Numbered from the stretch's first letter, positions 1-10,594 are shown. The stretch: 64,000 nt of DNA from Ralstonia pickettii (GCF_000607165.1 NZ_JFZG01000006.1:1-64000), one strand, 5' to 3'. Translations and numbers: made by a program. The notes: a model not told the origin generated them from the letters alone.

Positions 1-27
1 AGCCACGCGTAGCTGCGTGGCTTTTTT
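1..27 (+). terminator. Intrinsic terminator at the window edge
   Basis: An 8-bp stem (AGCCACGC / GCGTGGCT) is followed on the plus strand by six T's. It lies just beyond the 3' end of truB, which is read on the minus strand, so it may end a plus-strand transcript from outside the window or act in both directions. The bases left of position 1, which would decide this, are not visible. Confidence 0.6.
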
Positions 28-45
28 GTTTGCCGGTCGATCGGC

Positions 46-1002
46 TTAAAGATGCACGAGCCGCCCCGGTCGCAGCACACCATCTTGCCAAGCAGCCACT
101 CCGAGCAGCGAAGCCGTGGCGCCCGCCTCTATCGTCTCACGCAAGCCGTACACGCGTACCTGATCTGCGTTCGGCAACGCCAATCGCAACGGCAAGCGCT
201 GACCATGCAGGAAGCGGCGGCTCTCTTCCGCATCCAACTCCACACGCGGCAGCGTCTGCAACAGCGCATCGACTGGCGCCAGCAATGCGGCGCGGGCATC
301 TTCAGGGGCTGCATCCAGCGATTCGAGCGTCACGGCGCCGTTCAGTGTCAGGTTGCCGACCTGCGTGCGACGCAGCGCAACCAGATGCCCGCCGCAGCCC
401 AGCGCCTCGCCAATGTCTTCACCCAACGTGCGGATGTACGTTCCCTTGCTGCATGACACGCGCAACGTGATCGTCGGCTCCGTCGACTCTAGATCCGTCG
501 CCAGCACATCGATCGCGTGAATCGTTACCCGCCGCGCAGCGCGTTCCACGGTCTGACCCGCACGCGCGTACTCGTACAAGGGCTTGCCGTCCTTCTTCAG
601 CGCAGAGTGCATCGGCGGCACCTGGTCGATCTCGCCGACAAAGCGCGCGATGGCTGCCTGCAGTTGCTCGGGCGTGACCGATACCGGGCGCTCGTTCAAC
701 ACCTCGCCTTCCGCGTCTGCGGTACTCGTCTTGATACCAAGACGCACGACGGTTTCGTACGTCTTGTCTGCATCGAGCAAATCCTGCGAAAACTTGGTCG
801 CCTCGCCAAAGCACAGCGGCAGCAAGCCCGTAGCCAGCGGATCGAGCGTGCCGGTATGCCCCGCCTTCTTTGCCCACAGCAGGCGCTTAGCGCGAATCAG
901 CGCATCGTTGCTCGACCAGCCGATCGGCTTGTCCAGCAGCAGCACGCCATGCACATCGCGGCGCGGTGGCTTTTGTGGCGTGGGCACATGTTGTTCGGCC
1001 AT
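46..1002 (-). CDS. truB: tRNA pseudouridine(55) synthase TruB
   Basis: Makes pseudouridine 55 in the T-loop of tRNAs in the cytoplasm. The 318-residue product has the family signature GHTGTLDPLATG at about residues 48-59, with the catalytic aspartate near D54, preceded by the KPIGWSS motif. An upstream in-frame ATG exists 12 codons earlier, but the start at 1002 (MAEQHVP) is preferred because it falls one base after the rbfA stop, a typical translationally coupled junction. It is the last gene of the rimP-nusA-infB-rbfA-truB operon visible here. The family assignment is secure; the exact start is less so because the Shine-Dalgarno is weak. Confidence 0.96.
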   Translation of the reverse strand: MAEQHVPTPQKPPRRDVHGVLLLDKPIGWSSNDALIRAKRLLWAKKAGHTGTLDPLATGLLPLCFGEATKFSQDLLDADKTYETVVRLGIKTSTADAEGEVLNERPVSVTPEQLQAAIARFVGEIDQVPPMHSALKKDGKPLYEYARAGQTVERAARRVTIHAIDVLATDLESTEPTITLRVSCSKGTYIRTLGEDIGEALGCGGHLVALRRTQVGNLTLNGAVTLESLDAAPEDARAALLAPVDALLQTLPRVELDAEESRRFLHGQRLPLRLALPNADQVRVYGLRETIEAGATASLLGVAAWQDGVLRPGRLVHL

Positions 1003-1003
1003 T

Positions 1004-1375
1004 TCAATCGTCTTTGGCACGCGTGGCGTTGGCCTCATCGATCAGACGCGACATCTCGATACCGCGCTCGACCGAACCATCAAAGTGGAAATGCAGTGTC
1101 GGCACCGTGTGGATGTGCAGGCGCTTGAACAACAGTGAATGCAGGTAGCCCGCCTTCTCGTTCAGAATGGCGCCAGCAACTTCCGGCTCAGCACCTAGCA
1201 CCGTAAAGTAGATTTTGGCGTGCGCGTAGTCAGGCGTGAGCGTCACGGATTGCAGCGTCACCAGGCCCATCGCCGGGTTCTTGATTTCGCGCTGGATCAA
1301 TTCGGCCAGATCACGCTGGATCTGATCGGCGATGCGCACGTTGCGGCCAGCGGCCGATCCCGATTTCTTCGGCAT
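1004..1375 (-). CDS. rbfA: 30S ribosome-binding factor RbfA
   Basis: Late 30S subunit maturation factor that acts on the 5' end of 16S rRNA and matters in the cold. The 123-residue product has the small KH-like RbfA fold, including the segment '[17 protein letters not shown]' near the N terminus. The longest frame starts further upstream, but the ATG at 1375 (MPKKSG) has a good GAGGAA ribosome-binding site and gives the normal family length. It is separated from infB by 128 bp holding a terminator-like hairpin, so it may be expressed below infB level. It abuts truB. Confidence 0.95.
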   Translation of the reverse strand: MPKKSGSAAGRNVRIADQIQRDLAELIQREIKNPAMGLVTLQSVTLTPDYAHAKIYFTVLGAEPEVAGAILNEKAGYLHSLLFKRLHIHTVPTLHFHFDGSVERGIEMSRLIDEANATRAKDD

Positions 1376-1421
1376 AGTGTGTTCCTCACATGGGCGCCGC
1401 CAGCACACGCCGGCGCGGCCC

Positions 1422-1462
1422 AAAAAGACAAAACGGTGGCGCGGGACGCGCCCGGGCCACCG
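1422..1462 (-). terminator. Terminator-like hairpin between infB and rbfA
   Basis: On the minus strand the sequence CGGTGGC...GCCACCG (plus 1434-1440 with 1456-1462) forms a 7-bp GC-rich stem followed by TTTTGTCTTTTT. The loop is itself GC-rich and could extend the structure. Because rbfA and truB follow in the same direction, it may act as an internal partial terminator or a processing site rather than an operon end. Confidence 0.6.
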
Positions 1463-1473
1463 TCGCAAAGTCG

Positions 1474-1497
1474 AGCCGGACACCGAAGCGTCCGGCT
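1474..1497. repeat. 8-bp inverted repeat 3' of infB
   Basis: AGCCGGAC (1474-1481) and GTCCGGCT (1490-1497) are perfect inverted repeats with an 8-base loop, just past the infB stop codon. There is no T-tract directly after it on the minus strand. It may stabilise the infB mRNA 3' end upstream of the second hairpin. Confidence 0.5.
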
Positions 1498-1503
1498 AAC
1501 GTA

Positions 1504-4398
1504 TTACAGCGTACGCGCCACCTCGGTGATCTCGTAGACCTCGAGTTGATCGCCTTCTTGAACGTCGTTGAAGTTCTTGATCGACAGGCCGCACTCGAAG
1601 CCTTGCTTCACTTCCTTCACATCGTCCTTGAAGCGCTTGAGTGAATCGAGTTCGCCCGAGAAGATAACCACGTTCGCACGCAGCACCCGCACCAGCGAAT
1701 TGCGCTTGACGAAACCGTCCAGCACCATACAGCCGGCGACGGCGCCAACCTTCGGCACGTGGAAGACTTGGCGTACCTCGACAAGGCCCGTCGTCTCTTC
1801 GCGCTTTTCCGGCGAGAGCATGCCCGACATCGCCGCCTTCACCTCATCCACAGCGTCATAGATGATGTTGTAGTAGCGGATGTCGATGCCCTGATGCTCG
1901 GCCAGCTTACGTGCGCCCGCATCGGCCCGCGTATTGAAGCCGATGATGACGGCCTTCGACGCGGTTGCCAGGTTGACGTCCGACTCGGTGATGCCACCCA
2001 CGGCGGCGTGCACAACTTGTACGCGCACTTCGTCGGTCGACAGTTTCTGCAGCGAGTGCACCAATGCTTCCTGCGAACCCTGAACGTCTGCCTTGATGAT
2101 CAGCGGCAGCGACTTCACATCGCCTTCGCTCATCTGTTCCAGCATGTTTTCCAGCTTGGCAGCCTGTTGGCGCGCCAGCTTCACGTCACGGAACTTGCCT
2201 TGGCGGAACAGCGCGATTTCGCGTGCCTTGCGCTCGTCCGGCAGCACCAGCACTTCTTCGCCGGCGCCCGGCACTTCCGACAGACCCTGGATTTCCACCG
2301 GGATCGACGGGCCAGCTTCCTTGGCCGGCTTGCCGTTTTCGTCCAGCATGGCGCGCACGCGGCCATAGGCCGTGCCCGCGAGCACCACGTCGCCGCGCTT
2401 GAGCGTACCGCTCTGCACGAGCACCGTAGCGATCGGACCCTTGCCCTTGTCCAACTGCGCTTCCACCACCAGGCCCTTGGCCGGCGCATTGACCGGCGCC
2501 TTCAGTTCCAGCACTTCGGCCTGCAGCAGCACGTTTTCGAGCAGGCTGTCGATACCTTCGCCAGTCTTGGCGGACACCGGCACGAACGGCACATCGCCAC
2601 CGTACTCTTCCGGAATCACGCTCTCAGCCACCAGCTCCTGCTTGACGCGGTCGGGGTTGGCTTCGGGCTTGTCGACCTTGGTGATCGCCACCACGATGGG
2701 CACCTTGGCCGCCTTCGCGTGGGCGATGGCTTCCTTCGTCTGCGGCATGACGCCGTCGTCGGCAGCCACCACCAGAATCACGATGTCGGTTGCCTTGGCA
2801 CCACGTGCACGCATAGCCGTGAAGGCCTCGTGACCCGGGGTGTCCAGGAAGGTGATGACGCCGCGATCGGTTTCGACGTGATATGCGCCGATGTGCTGCG
2901 TGATGCCGCCGGCTTCGCCTGCCGCAACCTTGGCACGACGGATGTAGTCCAGCAGCGAGGTCTTGCCGTGGTCAACGTGACCCATGACGGTCACGACCGG
3001 CGGACGGGTTTCTGCCTCGGCATTCGTCGGTTCTTCCACGCCGCCAATCAGCAGCGCTTCCGGATCATCCAGCTTGGCCGCGACCGCCTGGTGGCCCATT
3101 TCTTCGACCACGATCATCGCGGTCTCCTGGTCCAGCACCTGGTTGATCGTGACCATTTGGCCAAGCTTCATCATCTGCTTGATGACTTCGGCGGCCTTGA
3201 CTGACATCTTGTGCGCCAGATCGGCCACAGAGATGGTTTCCGGCACATGCACTTCACGCACGACCGGCTCGGTCGGTGCCTGGAAGGCATTGCGGTTGTC
3301 GTCGCCATGGCGGTTGCGGCCGCCCTTGGAGCCGGAGCGCCAACCGTCGGCACCGCCGCCGGTGTCGCCGCGCGTCTTCAGGCCACCACGCTTGCCACCA
3401 CGGTTGTCGTCTTGCCAACCCGACTTGCCACGACCGCCCTTCTTGTCACCCGTAGGCGAACTCGGTGCAGCAGCGGCAGGTGCCGGAGCAGCCGGCTTCT
3501 TGGCAGCCGCAGCCGGGCGTGCTTCGCCAGCCGGCTTGACCGGCTTGTGCAGCGTGCCCAACTGCTCGGCCTTTTTGACCTCTTCAGCCTTACGCTCGGC
3601 GGGCGTCTTCAGCACACGAGCCGGGGCGCTCATCATCTCGCGGATGGCGCGGGCTTCGGCTTCAGCAGCTTCGCGACGCTTGCGAGCGGCGTCTTCCTCG
3701 GCCTTGATCTTGTCGGCAGCAACGCGCGCTTCGTCAGCAGCCTTCTGCGCGGCTTCGCGCTCGGTTGCCAGACGTGCGGCGTCTTCCTCGGCCTTGCGGC
3801 GCGGGGCTTCGTCCGACGCTTCAGCGGCAGCGCGGGCTGCAACGGCTTCTTCTTCCGCCTTCTTGGCAGCAAGTTCAGCCTGGCGTTTCTGCTCGGCTTC
3901 CGCTGCTTCCTGGCGGGCGCGACGCTCAGCCTCCTCGCGCTCCATCGCTTCCTGGCGCGCCTTCAGCTCGGCTTCCTGCCGGGCTAGCAATTCGGCCTGG
4001 CGGCGCTGTTCTTCCTCGCGACGCGCAACTTCCTCGGCATCGACCACCGGTGCAGCTTCTGCGGCCTCCGATTCAGCCTGTGCCGCGTTCGGCTCATCAC
4101 GCTTGACCAGCACGCGCTTCTTCTTAACTTCCACTTGCACGGTACGCGTCTTGCCGGTGGCATCCGCTTGGCGGATTTCGCTGGTTTCGCGTTTGGTGAT
4201 CGTGATCTTCTTGCGCGCGCCATCCTCGGCGCTGCCGTGTGCTCGCTTGAGATAGTCGAGCAGTCGGGTCTTGTCCGATTCGGTGATGACGTCTTCCGGC
4301 GTCGCCTTTTGCACGCCCGCGGCTTGCAATTGTTCCAGCAGCGCTGATGCGCTACGGTTCAATTCGCCAGCGAGTTGGGCAACTGTTGTGCTTGCCAT
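1504..4398 (-). CDS. infB: Translation initiation factor IF-2
   Basis: GTPase that places fMet-tRNA on the 30S subunit and drives subunit joining. The 964-residue product has an N-terminal IF2_N domain (first ~55 residues), a long charged E/A/R-rich coiled linker (about 100-290), a G/K/R-rich stretch to about 380, then the G domain and domains [12 protein letters not shown] (G1) is at 473-480 and DTPGHEAF (G3) follows. The G4 motif reads TKVD (T573-D576) instead of the usual NKxD. Length is typical for beta-proteobacteria. It sits 62 bp after nusA, as in most proteobacteria. Confidence 0.98.
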   Translation of the reverse strand: MASTTVAQLAGELNRSASALLEQLQAAGVQKATPEDVITESDKTRLLDYLKRAHGSAEDGARKKITITKRETSEIRQADATGKTRTVQVEVKKKRVLVKRDEPNAAQAESEAAEAAPVVDAEEVARREEEQRRQAELLARQEAELKARQEAMEREEAERRARQEAAEAEQKRQAELAAKKAEEEAVAARAAAEASDEAPRRKAEEDAARLATEREAAQKAADEARVAADKIKAEEDAARKRREAAEAEARAIREMMSAPARVLKTPAERKAEEVKKAEQLGTLHKPVKPAGEARPAAAAKKPAAPAPAAAAPSSPTGDKKGGRGKSGWQDDNRGGKRGGLKTRGDTGGGADGWRSGSKGGRNRHGDDNRNAFQAPTEPVVREVHVPETISVADLAHKMSVKAAEVIKQMMKLGQMVTINQVLDQETAMIVVEEMGHQAVAAKLDDPEALLIGGVEEPTNAEAETRPPVVTVMGHVDHGKTSLLDYIRRAKVAAGEAGGITQHIGAYHVETDRGVITFLDTPGHEAFTAMRARGAKATDIVILVVAADDGVMPQTKEAIAHAKAAKVPIVVAITKVDKPEANPDRVKQELVAESVIPEEYGGDVPFVPVSAKTGEGIDSLLENVLLQAEVLELKAPVNAPAKGLVVEAQLDKGKGPIATVLVQSGTLKRGDVVLAGTAYGRVRAMLDENGKPAKEAGPSIPVEIQGLSEVPGAGEEVLVLPDERKAREIALFRQGKFRDVKLARQQAAKLENMLEQMSEGDVKSLPLIIKADVQGSQEALVHSLQKLSTDEVRVQVVHAAVGGITESDVNLATASKAVIIGFNTRADAGARKLAEHQGIDIRYYNIIYDAVDEVKAAMSGMLSPEKREETTGLVEVRQVFHVPKVGAVAGCMVLDGFVKRNSLVRVLRANVVIFSGELDSLKRFKDDVKEVKQGFECGLSIKNFNDVQEGDQLEVYEITEVARTL

Positions 4399-4460
4399 TC
4401 AAACCCTTTCGATGCTTGGTTTCAGTGAGAATTGCGATAAACGATCAACGCTTATGCGAC

Positions 4461-5936
4461 TCACGAAAACCAGTGTTCACGCGCCTTCATGATCAGCGCC
4501 TTGGCTTGTTCTTCGTCGACGCCGGTCATCTCGACCAATTCGTCCACGGCCAGCTCGGCCAAGTCGTCACGCGTCTGGATGTTCCCCTCGGCCAGCTTGC
4601 CGATCAGCTCCGGGGTCAGCCCCTCGAGGTCGCGCAGGTCTTGCGATACCTTCTCGACCTTTTCTTCCTTCGCCAGCTCCATCGTCAACAGCACGTCCCG
4701 AGCGCGGTTGCGCAGCTCGTTGACGGTGTCTTCGTCGAACGCTTCGATTTCCATCATTTCCTGCAGCGGCACGTAAGCCACTTCCTCGAGCGAGCTGAAG
4801 CCCTCTTCGATCAGGATGTCGGCAACCTCTTCGTCCACGTCCAGCTTCGCCATGAACAACTGGCGAACGACTGAGCTTTCTTCTGCCTGCTTCTGCGCAG
4901 ACTCTGCCGGCGTCATGATGTTGATCTGCCAGCCGGTCAACTCCGACGCCAAGCGGACATTCTGGCCGCTACGGCCGATGGCCACGGCGAGGTTTTCCTC
5001 GTCGACCACCACGTCCATGCTGTGCTTTTCCTCGTCCACGACGATGGACTGCACTTGCGCCGGCGCCAGCGCACCGATCACAAACTGCGCCGGGTCTTCC
5101 GACCACAGCACGATGTCCACAGCCTCGCCGCCAACTTCGTTACGCACAGCCGTCACGCGGGTGCCGCGCACGCCGACGCAGGTGCCAATCGGGTCAATAC
5201 GCTTGTCGTGCGCAACGACCGCGATTTTCGCACGCACGCCAGGATCGCGCGCGGCGGCCTTGATCTCCAACAGGCCCTGTTCCATTTCCGGCACTTCGTT
5301 TTCGAAGAGCTTGATCAGGAACTCTGGGCAGGTGCGCGAAAGCTCGATCTGCGGGCCGCGTGCGGTGCGGTCGACATTCAAGATGTACGCGCGGACGCGG
5401 TCGCCCGTGCGCAAATTTTCCTTCGGGATCATCTGGTCGCGGGCCAGCAGCGCCTCGACGCGGCCGGTTTCAACGATCAGGCCCTTCTTGTCGGCGCGCT
5501 TGATCGTGCCGGTCATGACCTTCTCGCCACGATCCAGGTAATCGTTCAGGATCTGCTCCCGCTCGGCATCGCGAATGCGTTGCAGGATCACCTGCTTGGC
5601 CGCCTGCGCGCCAATGCGGCCGAACTCGACCGACTCGATCTGCTCTTCGACGAAGTCGTCGACATCGAGGTCAGGATTTTGCTCCTTGGCTTCGAACAGC
5701 AAAATCTGCTTGTCCGGTTCCTGCAGGCCTGCATCGTCGGGAACGACGAGCCAGCGACGGAAGGTTTCGTGTTCGCCCGACTCACGGTCGATCGCCACGC
5801 GCACATCCACGTCTTCTTCAAAGCGCTTCTTGGTCGCGGAAGCCAATGCGGCCTCCAACGCCCCGAACACCACATCCTTGTCGACGTTTTTTTCGCGCGC
5901 AAGCGCATCGACGAGCAACAGAACTTCGCGGCTCAT
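4461..5936 (-). CDS. nusA: Transcription termination/antitermination factor NusA
   Basis: RNA polymerase-binding factor that promotes pausing, intrinsic termination and antitermination. The 491-residue product has the N-terminal polymerase-binding domain, an S1 domain (about 135-200), two KH domains (about 230-345, with the motif '[15 protein letters not shown]'), and two C-terminal acidic helix-hairpin-helix repeats, as in E. coli-type NusA. Its ATG overlaps the rimP stop (ATGA), so the two are translationally coupled. It may feed back on the terminator-like hairpin in the operon leader; that is inference. Confidence 0.98.
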   Translation of the reverse strand: MSREVLLLVDALAREKNVDKDVVFGALEAALASATKKRFEEDVDVRVAIDRESGEHETFRRWLVVPDDAGLQEPDKQILLFEAKEQNPDLDVDDFVEEQIESVEFGRIGAQAAKQVILQRIRDAEREQILNDYLDRGEKVMTGTIKRADKKGLIVETGRVEALLARDQMIPKENLRTGDRVRAYILNVDRTARGPQIELSRTCPEFLIKLFENEVPEMEQGLLEIKAAARDPGVRAKIAVVAHDKRIDPIGTCVGVRGTRVTAVRNEVGGEAVDIVLWSEDPAQFVIGALAPAQVQSIVVDEEKHSMDVVVDEENLAVAIGRSGQNVRLASELTGWQINIMTPAESAQKQAEESSVVRQLFMAKLDVDEEVADILIEEGFSSLEEVAYVPLQEMMEIEAFDEDTVNELRNRARDVLLTMELAKEEKVEKVSQDLRDLEGLTPELIGKLAEGNIQTRDDLAELAVDELVEMTGVDEEQAKALIMKAREHWFS

Positions 5937-6421
5937 TGCTTGTTCCCTTTGTTTCGATTTCCTTTGAAGTCCAGCACAGGCACCAGCCGGGCGCGGTCGA
6001 GTTCCGACAGCGTGAATTCCAGCAGCGCGGGGCCTTCCTTGCCCTCAAACTCAAGGCCGATTCGTTCCTGGCCTGGCTCGCCCGTCGGAGCCTGAATGAT
6101 TCCCGTGAAATTCTTTTGCCCGCCCACCGGCAGGCGCAACGTCACCTTGACCTCAAGGCCGGCGAAGCGCGTGAAGTCGGCCAGCGTGCGCAGCGGGCGG
6201 TCCAGCCCGGGCGACGACACTTCCAACCGTTCGTAGTTGACGTTTTCAACTTCGAACACGCGCGTGAGCTGATGGCTCACTTTTTCGCAATCTTCAATGA
6301 CGATGCCGTTCTCTGCCTGATCGATATACACGCGCAGCAGCCCGGCGGGCGCGCGCTCCACTTCCACCAGCTCGTAACCCATGGCGGTGAGGGTTTTCTC
6401 AATCAGATCAGTCAAATGCAC
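5933..6421 (-). CDS. rimP: Ribosome maturation factor RimP
   Basis: Needed for early 30S subunit maturation. The 162-residue product shows the RimP N-terminal domain ('[20 protein letters not shown]') and the '[10 protein letters not shown]' motif, followed by the Sm-like C-terminal domain. The longest frame begins 24 codons earlier, but that extension runs back through the terminator-like hairpin. The GTG at 6421 has AGGAA six bases upstream and gives the normal family length. First gene of the rimP-nusA-infB-rbfA-truB operon. Confidence 0.95.
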   Translation of the reverse strand: MHLTDLIEKTLTAMGYELVEVERAPAGLLRVYIDQAENGIVIEDCEKVSHQLTRVFEVENVNYERLEVSSPGLDRPLRTLADFTRFAGLEVKVTLRLPVGGQKNFTGIIQAPTGEPGQERIGLEFEGKEGPALLEFTLSELDRARLVPVLDFKGNRNKGNKQ

Positions 6422-6464
6422 GTTTTTCCTGAAGAATTTCCCGGTATGACCAACCTGCGGAAGC

Positions 6465-6488
6465 AAAAAAAATGGGCGCAACGCCCAT
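6465..6488 (-). terminator. Terminator/attenuator in the rimP operon leader
   Basis: On the minus strand a 7-bp stem, ATGGGCG/CGCCCAT with a three-base loop, is followed by eight T's, a strong intrinsic terminator. It lies 139 bp after the rluB stop and 43 bp before the rimP start. It can end the rluB transcript. If the promoter read at 6533-6561 is real, it also lies inside the leader of the nusA operon and could act as an attenuator. Confidence 0.75.
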
Positions 6489-6532
6489 ATCATTCGCCCA
6501 TCTTCTGCAGGATGACTTTTGATTAGACTCTC

Positions 6533-6561
6533 ATTGTAATACGTTTCGAGGCAAAACGCAA
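6533..6561 (-). promoter_or_regulatory. Candidate sigma-70 promoter of rimP-nusA-infB
   Basis: On the minus strand TTGCGT (-35, plus 6556-6561) and TACAAT (-10, plus 6533-6538) are spaced by exactly 17 bp. The predicted start near 6526 gives a leader of about 105 nt that contains the hairpin at 6465-6488. The -10 is a good match and the -35 is moderate. This is read by eye only. Confidence 0.45.
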
Positions 6562-6626
6562 AAATTGCCTAGAAGCCGCCACAAAATGGGGCGTTGCGAC
6601 GAACGCCGCACACAACGCCCGCATTT

Positions 6627-8444
6627 TTAACGCTTACCGCCGCGTTTGCTACCACCGCGCGGCGCCTTATTGCCACTCGGGACACCACCACCACTCTTTC
6701 CGGGGCGCTTGCTGCCGGGCGCGCGATTGCCATCACGCATACCACCGCCGCCGGCCGCGCCGCCGCGGCCATTCGGGCGCTCACCCATACGGGTGCGCGC
6801 TGTCAGCGTGGTGGGACCACCCACATTGATGTAGCCCATGGACGTTTGCATCGGATCGGGCTGACGCGGGCTCGACGGACGGCGCTGCGCGGGTTGCGCG
6901 CGATTACCGTTCTCAACGCCCATACCGCGCGACTGGAAGTTGGCTTCCCCCGCAAAACCGGACGACATCGGCCCCATCAACACCGGCGCGGGCCCACGGC
7001 GACGATTGCCCTGGCGGTCTTGCCCACCGCCAGAACTGGCCGTCGGCACCTTCATGCCCAGCGTACCCATCAGCGTACGCACATCGTCGGCCGACACTTC
7101 CTGCCAGCGCCCGCGCTTAAGCCCGCGTGGCAATACGAAGCTGCCATAGCGCGTACGGATCAGGCGCGACACGGTCAGGTTGACCGCCTCGAACATGCGC
7201 CGCACTTCGCGGTTACGCCCCTCGGTCAGGGCGACGTGGTACCAGTGGTTGACACCTTCGCCGCCGCCATCGACGCAGCGCAGGAAGTTGGCTTCGCCGT
7301 CCTGAAGCGGGATGCCGTGCAAGAGCTTCTGACGGTCAGTTTCGGCCAGCTCACCAAGCGTACGCACCGCGTATTCACGCTCAACGCCATAGCGCGGGTG
7401 CATGAACCGGTTGGCGATGTCGCCGGAGGTCGTGAAAATCAGCAGGCCCTCGGTATTGAAGTCGAGGCGGCCGACTGCAACCCACTTGCCCGTCTTCATG
7501 CGTGGCAACGCGTCGAACACGGTCGGCCGGCCTTCCGGATCGGACTGGCTCACGATTTCACCGGCCGGCTTGTGATACAGCAGCACGCGCGGCGGCTTGT
7601 TCGGCAGCTTGCGTTGGATCAGCTTGCCATTCACGCGCACCTGATCGGTCGCGAGAATGCGTTGGCCGATGTGGGCCGGCAGGCCGTTCACGGAGACGCG
7701 ACCTTGCAGGATCAGGTCTTCCATGTCGCGGCGCGAGCCAAGCCCGGCATCAGCCAAGATTTTGTGCAGCTTGGGAGCGTCGTCGTCGGAGGTCAGTTCG
7801 CGCACCTTGGGGGGCTGCGATGCACCTCCAGCGTCAACCTCCGAATCGTACGCGCCGGAAATCACGTATTGGAAGACGTCTTCGGAGCCCTTGCCGCTCT
7901 TCAGCCCCTTGCCCCCTCGATTCTGGGTCTGGCCGCCAGCCTTGCCCTGCGGTTTGCCATTGTGGTTCGGCTGCTTGCCACGACCGCCGGCATTCTTGCC
8001 GCCAGCGCCTTCCGTACGTTCGCTGCGCTCGGCGCGTTCCGCCGGTTGGCCTTCGCCTTGACGGCGACGGTTCTTGCCGAAACGGCCGCGCGGACCACGT
8101 CGCTCCCCCTGGCTTTCTGCTGGCGCCTGTTCTGCCGGAGCAGCACCTTCTGCGGCAACGGTCGCCGGCTCACCAGCCGCCTCTTTCGGCTTGCGTGCCC
8201 GTGGCGCGCGGCTCTTGCGCGGTTGCGCAGGCTGGCCGGCGTCCGCACTACCCGCCTCAGCAGCTTCCCCCTCAGGGCGGCCGTCCTGCTGCTGGCGGCG
8301 CGAAGCCACAAGGTTGCGCAAGCCTCGGCGCAATCCCTTGCGACGAGGCGCGGCCTCAGTCCCATCACCGCCGTCTTGTCGCGGCGGCTGAGCGTCGGCG
8401 TCGGCCGGCATACGTGTATCCATGGAGTCTGACTGGGTGCTCAC
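6627..8444 (-). CDS. rluB: 23S rRNA pseudouridine synthase, RluB-like, with long basic tails
   Basis: RsuA/RluB family enzyme predicted to make pseudouridine 2605 in 23S rRNA. The core has an S4 RNA-binding domain (about 225-285, '[20 protein letters not shown]') and the catalytic domain with '[14 protein letters not shown]' (catalytic Asp) near residue 325. At 605 residues it is about twice the core size: an N-terminal Ala/Arg/Lys/Pro-rich segment of about 215 residues and a Gly/Arg-rich tail of about 130 residues flank the core. The start is a GTG with a GAAG-type site; an ATG seven codons later is possible. It lies 59 bp after scpB. Confidence 0.9.
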   Translation of the reverse strand: MSTQSDSMDTRMPADADAQPPRQDGGDGTEAAPRRKGLRRGLRNLVASRRQQQDGRPEGEAAEAGSADAGQPAQPRKSRAPRARKPKEAAGEPATVAAEGAAPAEQAPAESQGERRGPRGRFGKNRRRQGEGQPAERAERSERTEGAGGKNAGGRGKQPNHNGKPQGKAGGQTQNRGGKGLKSGKGSEDVFQYVISGAYDSEVDAGGASQPPKVRELTSDDDAPKLHKILADAGLGSRRDMEDLILQGRVSVNGLPAHIGQRILATDQVRVNGKLIQRKLPNKPPRVLLYHKPAGEIVSQSDPEGRPTVFDALPRMKTGKWVAVGRLDFNTEGLLIFTTSGDIANRFMHPRYGVEREYAVRTLGELAETDRQKLLHGIPLQDGEANFLRCVDGGGEGVNHWYHVALTEGRNREVRRMFEAVNLTVSRLIRTRYGSFVLPRGLKRGRWQEVSADDVRTLMGTLGMKVPTASSGGGQDRQGNRRRGPAPVLMGPMSSGFAGEANFQSRGMGVENGNRAQPAQRRPSSPRQPDPMQTSMGYINVGGPTTLTARTRMGERPNGRGGAAGGGGMRDGNRAPGSKRPGKSGGGVPSGNKAPRGGSKRGGKR

Positions 8445-8503
8445 AACGTCTTCAAAAAATCTAGGGGTTCAGACCATGCACCGACTGTGCGGTGGGCATG
8501 GCG

Positions 8504-9349
8504 TCACGAATGTTCATTGGCGGGAGCCGCAGGCGGCTCGATCGGTGTTTTGTACTCGTCTTCAGTTGCAACCTCGATCGCATTCACTGTTTGCGACTCG
8601 GTTTCCAGCGCTGGCTCGCCACCCGCCGCAACCTCAACGGGCTGCGCTGGCGTTTCAGCAATTGCCTCGACGGAAGCCTCGGCAACGGGCGATCCGGCAG
8701 AGTCCTCCACCGAAGCCGCTACGCTCTCAGCACCTTCCGGCGCGTCGTTGACCATCGCCGTCAGCTCTTCCACCGCAATTGCACCGCCCTCGAATTCGAT
8801 GGCGCCCTGCTCCAGCAGGCTCGCCTGCGCCTGGGCGCGGGCATCTTCAAGCGGCGGCAGTTCGTCCAGCGAACGCAAGCCAAGGTCGTCGAGAAACTGC
8901 TTGGTCGTCGCATACAGCGCAGGGCGGCCTGGCACGTCGCGATGACCGATGACCTCGATCCAGCCGCGGTCTTCAATCTGCTTGATGACCTGCGTGTTGA
9001 CCGTCACACCGCGAATGTCTTCGATATCACCGCGGGTGACCGGCTGGCGATAAGCGATGATCGCCAGCGTTTCCATCACAGCGCGCGAATACTTTGGCGG
9101 CTTTTCCGGATGCAGGCGATCGAGATACACGCGCATTTCCGGGCGGCTCTGCAGGCGCCAGCCCGAGGCCAGCGCGACCAGTTCGACACCGCGATTCAAC
9201 CAGTCCTGGCGCAGCTCTTCGAGCAGCACACGGATGGTGTCTGCGGAAACATCTTCGTCGAACAGCTTGCGCAAGTCATTGACTCGCAACGGGTCCTGCG
9301 CGCAGATCAGCGCGGTTTCGAGGACGATCTTCGCCTCTTGGGTATTCAT
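8504..9349 (-). CDS. scpB: Segregation and condensation protein ScpB
   Basis: Winged-helix subunit of the SMC-ScpAB condensin that organises and segregates the chromosome. The 281-residue product carries the tandem winged-helix ScpB region (about 1-185, with '[20 protein letters not shown]') followed by an acidic, Ala/Glu/Val-rich tail. The longest frame is 43 codons longer; the ATG at 9349 (MNTQEAKIV) fits the family start, though its ribosome-binding site is weak. scpB-rluB is a conserved pair. scpA is not in this window. Confidence 0.93.
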   Translation of the reverse strand: MNTQEAKIVLETALICAQDPLRVNDLRKLFDEDVSADTIRVLLEELRQDWLNRGVELVALASGWRLQSRPEMRVYLDRLHPEKPPKYSRAVMETLAIIAYRQPVTRGDIEDIRGVTVNTQVIKQIEDRGWIEVIGHRDVPGRPALYATTKQFLDDLGLRSLDELPPLEDARAQAQASLLEQGAIEFEGGAIAVEELTAMVNDAPEGAESVAASVEDSAGSPVAEASVEAIAETPAQPVEVAAGGEPALETESQTVNAIEVATEDEYKTPIEPPAAPANEHS

Positions 9350-9835
9350 CGGGTTGAGCGGCTCGTCATTGCTCGCGCGCGGCCAGTCGCCGTCACGCTT
9401 GAGGTTTGTCGTCCCGCCGCGAAGCACGCGGCATTTCTGAATGCTGTTGCCCGCCCGGGCCCGGCACGCGAAGGCCAATTAATTCAATTGGACTCTGCAC
9501 CAAAACGCAGTGGCTGTGCCCGTAAAGTAGGGCCGGAGGAGCGAGTTGATCCGGTGCCGGTCAGGCACCACAAGGGCAATTTCTTCCGCCGCCATGGGAA
9601 CGGATACTGCACCGGACGACTACCAAGAAGAACGGCAGCCTGCCCGAGTCGACTGTCCAGGGTGACTCTACCGCTGGATGGCATCGCTTGGCGCCGCGCT
9701 TGGGATTGTTGATTTGCGCGGGTGGCGAATCGAATTGTTGTCGATTGTAGGGCAATTTCCAGCGACGCCGCAACCGGGAAGATGCCCTAGCCACCCATCC
9801 CAGGCCGGATGGCAATTTCCGCGCGCCTTAAACAC
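9350..9835. other. Intergenic region upstream of scpB without a recognised gene
   Basis: About 490 bases between scpB and the TauE/SafE-like gene. Short frames on both strands show no recognisable protein and no good ribosome-binding site. A TACAAT hexamer on the minus strand (plus 9744-9749) could be a -10 for scpB, but no convincing -35 is present. I see no RNA gene or repeat here. Confidence 0.4.
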
Positions 9836-10579
9836 CTACAGCACTAGACAGAATCCGTGTGCGTTAAGCATCTCTGGCAACCAGATTGCGTGAACCAGCC
9901 CCCAGACCCCAAACCCGGCGATGGCGATGCCGGCCGCGCCCCGCGCCCATCGCTGGCGCGACAGCCCGCGCAGCCACCCAGCCAGACCAGACATCATCAG
10001 CAGGTTGGGCAGCGTACCGGCACCAAAAGCGAGCATGACCACGGCCCCGGAGGCGGCGTTGCCCGCCAACAACGCCACAGCCAATGCGCCGTAGACCATG
10101 CCACACGGCACCAGCCCCCAGGCCATGCCAGTGAGATAGCGGCGTAGTAACGGCGGCTGACGTTGCAGCCTACTTCCCACCGTGGCGGCCCCTCGAGACA
10201 GGCCACCTGCCACGCGGCCAAGCAAGCGCTCAAGCCACACACTGCGCCACGCATCCCCAGCGGAACGAACAAGCAGCAAAACCCCGTAGGCGACCAGCAA
10301 TGCGCTAGCGAAGGCAAACAAGCCGCGTTGAATCGGCAGCCATTGCTGCCGCCAGACAGTCGCGCCCATCGCACCCATGATTGCGCCCAGCAACGCATAG
10401 GTGGTCAGCCGGCCGGCATGCATGACGACCTGCTCAAACCATAGCCGGCGACGGGACACGATCCGCACCGCCACAGCTCCACGTTCGGCCGCGAGTGCGA
10501 TACCGCTGCACATCGCCAGACAATGCACACCACCGAGCAATGCAATCAGGAAAACGCTCAGAAGCGCTGCGGCACTCAT
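9836..10579 (-). CDS. TauE/SafE-like (DsbD_2-type) membrane protein of the cbb3 locus
   Basis: Polytopic inner-membrane protein of 247 residues with about six hydrophobic segments. It begins with 'GGVHCLAMCSGI', the cysteine-containing first helix typical of the family found beside cco and copper genes, and has a paired 'GMAWGLVPCGMVYGAL' half-repeat. Such proteins are linked to copper supply or thiol/cytochrome maturation for cbb3 oxidase; the exact substrate is unknown. It is divergent from fnr, with an FNR-like box 15 bases before its start codon. The name 'sulfite exporter' often given to the family is not supported here. Confidence 0.8.
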   Translation of the reverse strand: MSAAALLSVFLIALLGGVHCLAMCSGIALAAERGAVAVRIVSRRRLWFEQVVMHAGRLTTYALLGAIMGAMGATVWRQQWLPIQRGLFAFASALLVAYGVLLLVRSAGDAWRSVWLERLLGRVAGGLSRGAATVGSRLQRQPPLLRRYLTGMAWGLVPCGMVYGALAVALLAGNAASGAVVMLAFGAGTLPNLLMMSGLAGWLRGLSRQRWARGAAGIAIAGFGVWGLVHAIWLPEMLNAHGFCLVL

Positions 10580-10594
10580 CTTTCTGACGCTCTC

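Noticed and set aside
1759-3204. A 481-residue open frame on the plus strand
   Set aside because: Antisense to infB, with His/Arg/Leu-rich composition typical of shadow frames in high-GC genomes.
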